5,622 nt of DNA, taken from NCBI GenBank assembly GCA_003387805.1, contig QGSR01000136.1, positions 1 to 5,622 of the forward strand, read 5' to 3'. Under the pieces are notes generated by a model, which worked only from the letters and a program-made list of their open reading frames with translations, was not told the DNA's origin and did no database searches. The position numbers and the translations under genes are program-made. The DNA comes from Bacillota bacterium (GTDB lineage: Bacteria; Bacillota; Limnochordia; Limnochordales; ZCTH02-B6). Positions 5,555 through 5,622 of the stretch are shown here, piece after piece (within the stretch, counting starts at the first letter, position 1; each line of letters begins with the position of its first letter).

Positions 5555-5622
5555 GCCGTCACCCGCGCCCGGCGCTCGCGCAGGGGCGGCCCCGCCGGGA
5601 GGAATCGCCGACGGGATTGACA
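5551..5622. other. Upstream GC-rich stretch, no recognisable gene
   Basis: No family motif is visible in these 72 bases on either strand. One minus-strand frame is open from the window edge to a TGA near 5560 and could be the tail of an upstream gene (about 20 codons), but it is too short to identify. The last six bases read TTGACA on the plus strand; any matching -10 would lie outside the window. Confidence 0.3.

Noticed and set aside
5617..5622. TTGACA on the plus strand at the right edge
   Set aside because: Any -10 element or gene would lie outside the window, so a divergent promoter cannot be supported.
1..5622. A previously undescribed biological system in this window
   Set aside because: All coding capacity is accounted for by five well-known genes in a standard order with intact motifs; no unexplained coding region, array or mobile element is visible.

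Overview
The window holds one block of housekeeping heat-shock genes, all read on the minus strand (right to left): hrcA (5460-4423), grpE (4281-3664), dnaK (3633-1786), dnaJ (1724-528) and the first third of prmA (449 to beyond base 1). The order hrcA-grpE-dnaK-dnaJ-prmA, a perfect CIRCE operator ahead of hrcA, and a DnaK that lacks about 24 residues in its ATPase domain relative to the E. coli protein all point to a Gram-positive of the Bacillota (Firmicutes) type. The high G+C content, GTG starts for hrcA, grpE and dnaJ, and very few A/T-ending codons suggest one of the high-GC, often thermophilic lineages of that phylum. The genus cannot be named from this sequence.

Layout. Right edge to 5461: an upstream region with no recognisable gene, then a sigma-A-type promoter (TTGACA, 18 bp, TATGTT), the CIRCE operator at 5480-5506 and the hrcA ribosome binding site directly beside it. 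hrcA is followed by 141 bases that contain a GC-rich hairpin (4379-4407), a second good promoter (TGGACT, 17 bp, TATAAT) and an AT-rich leader for grpE. grpE and dnaK are 30 bases apart; dnaK and dnaJ are 61 bases apart with a 10-bp perfect hairpin between them; dnaJ and prmA are 78 bases apart.

How the genes work together. HrcA represses its own promoter through CIRCE. DnaK (Hsp70), DnaJ (J-protein co-chaperone) and GrpE (nucleotide exchange factor) form the ATP-driven folding cycle. In the established model for Bacillota, HrcA depends on GroEL to stay active, so unfolded protein titrates GroEL and derepresses the operon. PrmA, the ribosomal protein L11 methyltransferase, commonly sits behind dnaJ in this phylum. 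The second promoter has no complete CIRCE, so basal grpE-dnaK-dnaJ expression may escape HrcA control.

I found no mobile element, CRISPR array, RNA gene or unknown protein-coding system. The long open frames on the plus strand are antisense shadows caused by codon bias. What merits a second look is regulatory: a 15-bp palindrome on the hrcA -35 box, the CIRCE-free internal promoter, and GC-rich hairpins in three intergenic gaps.
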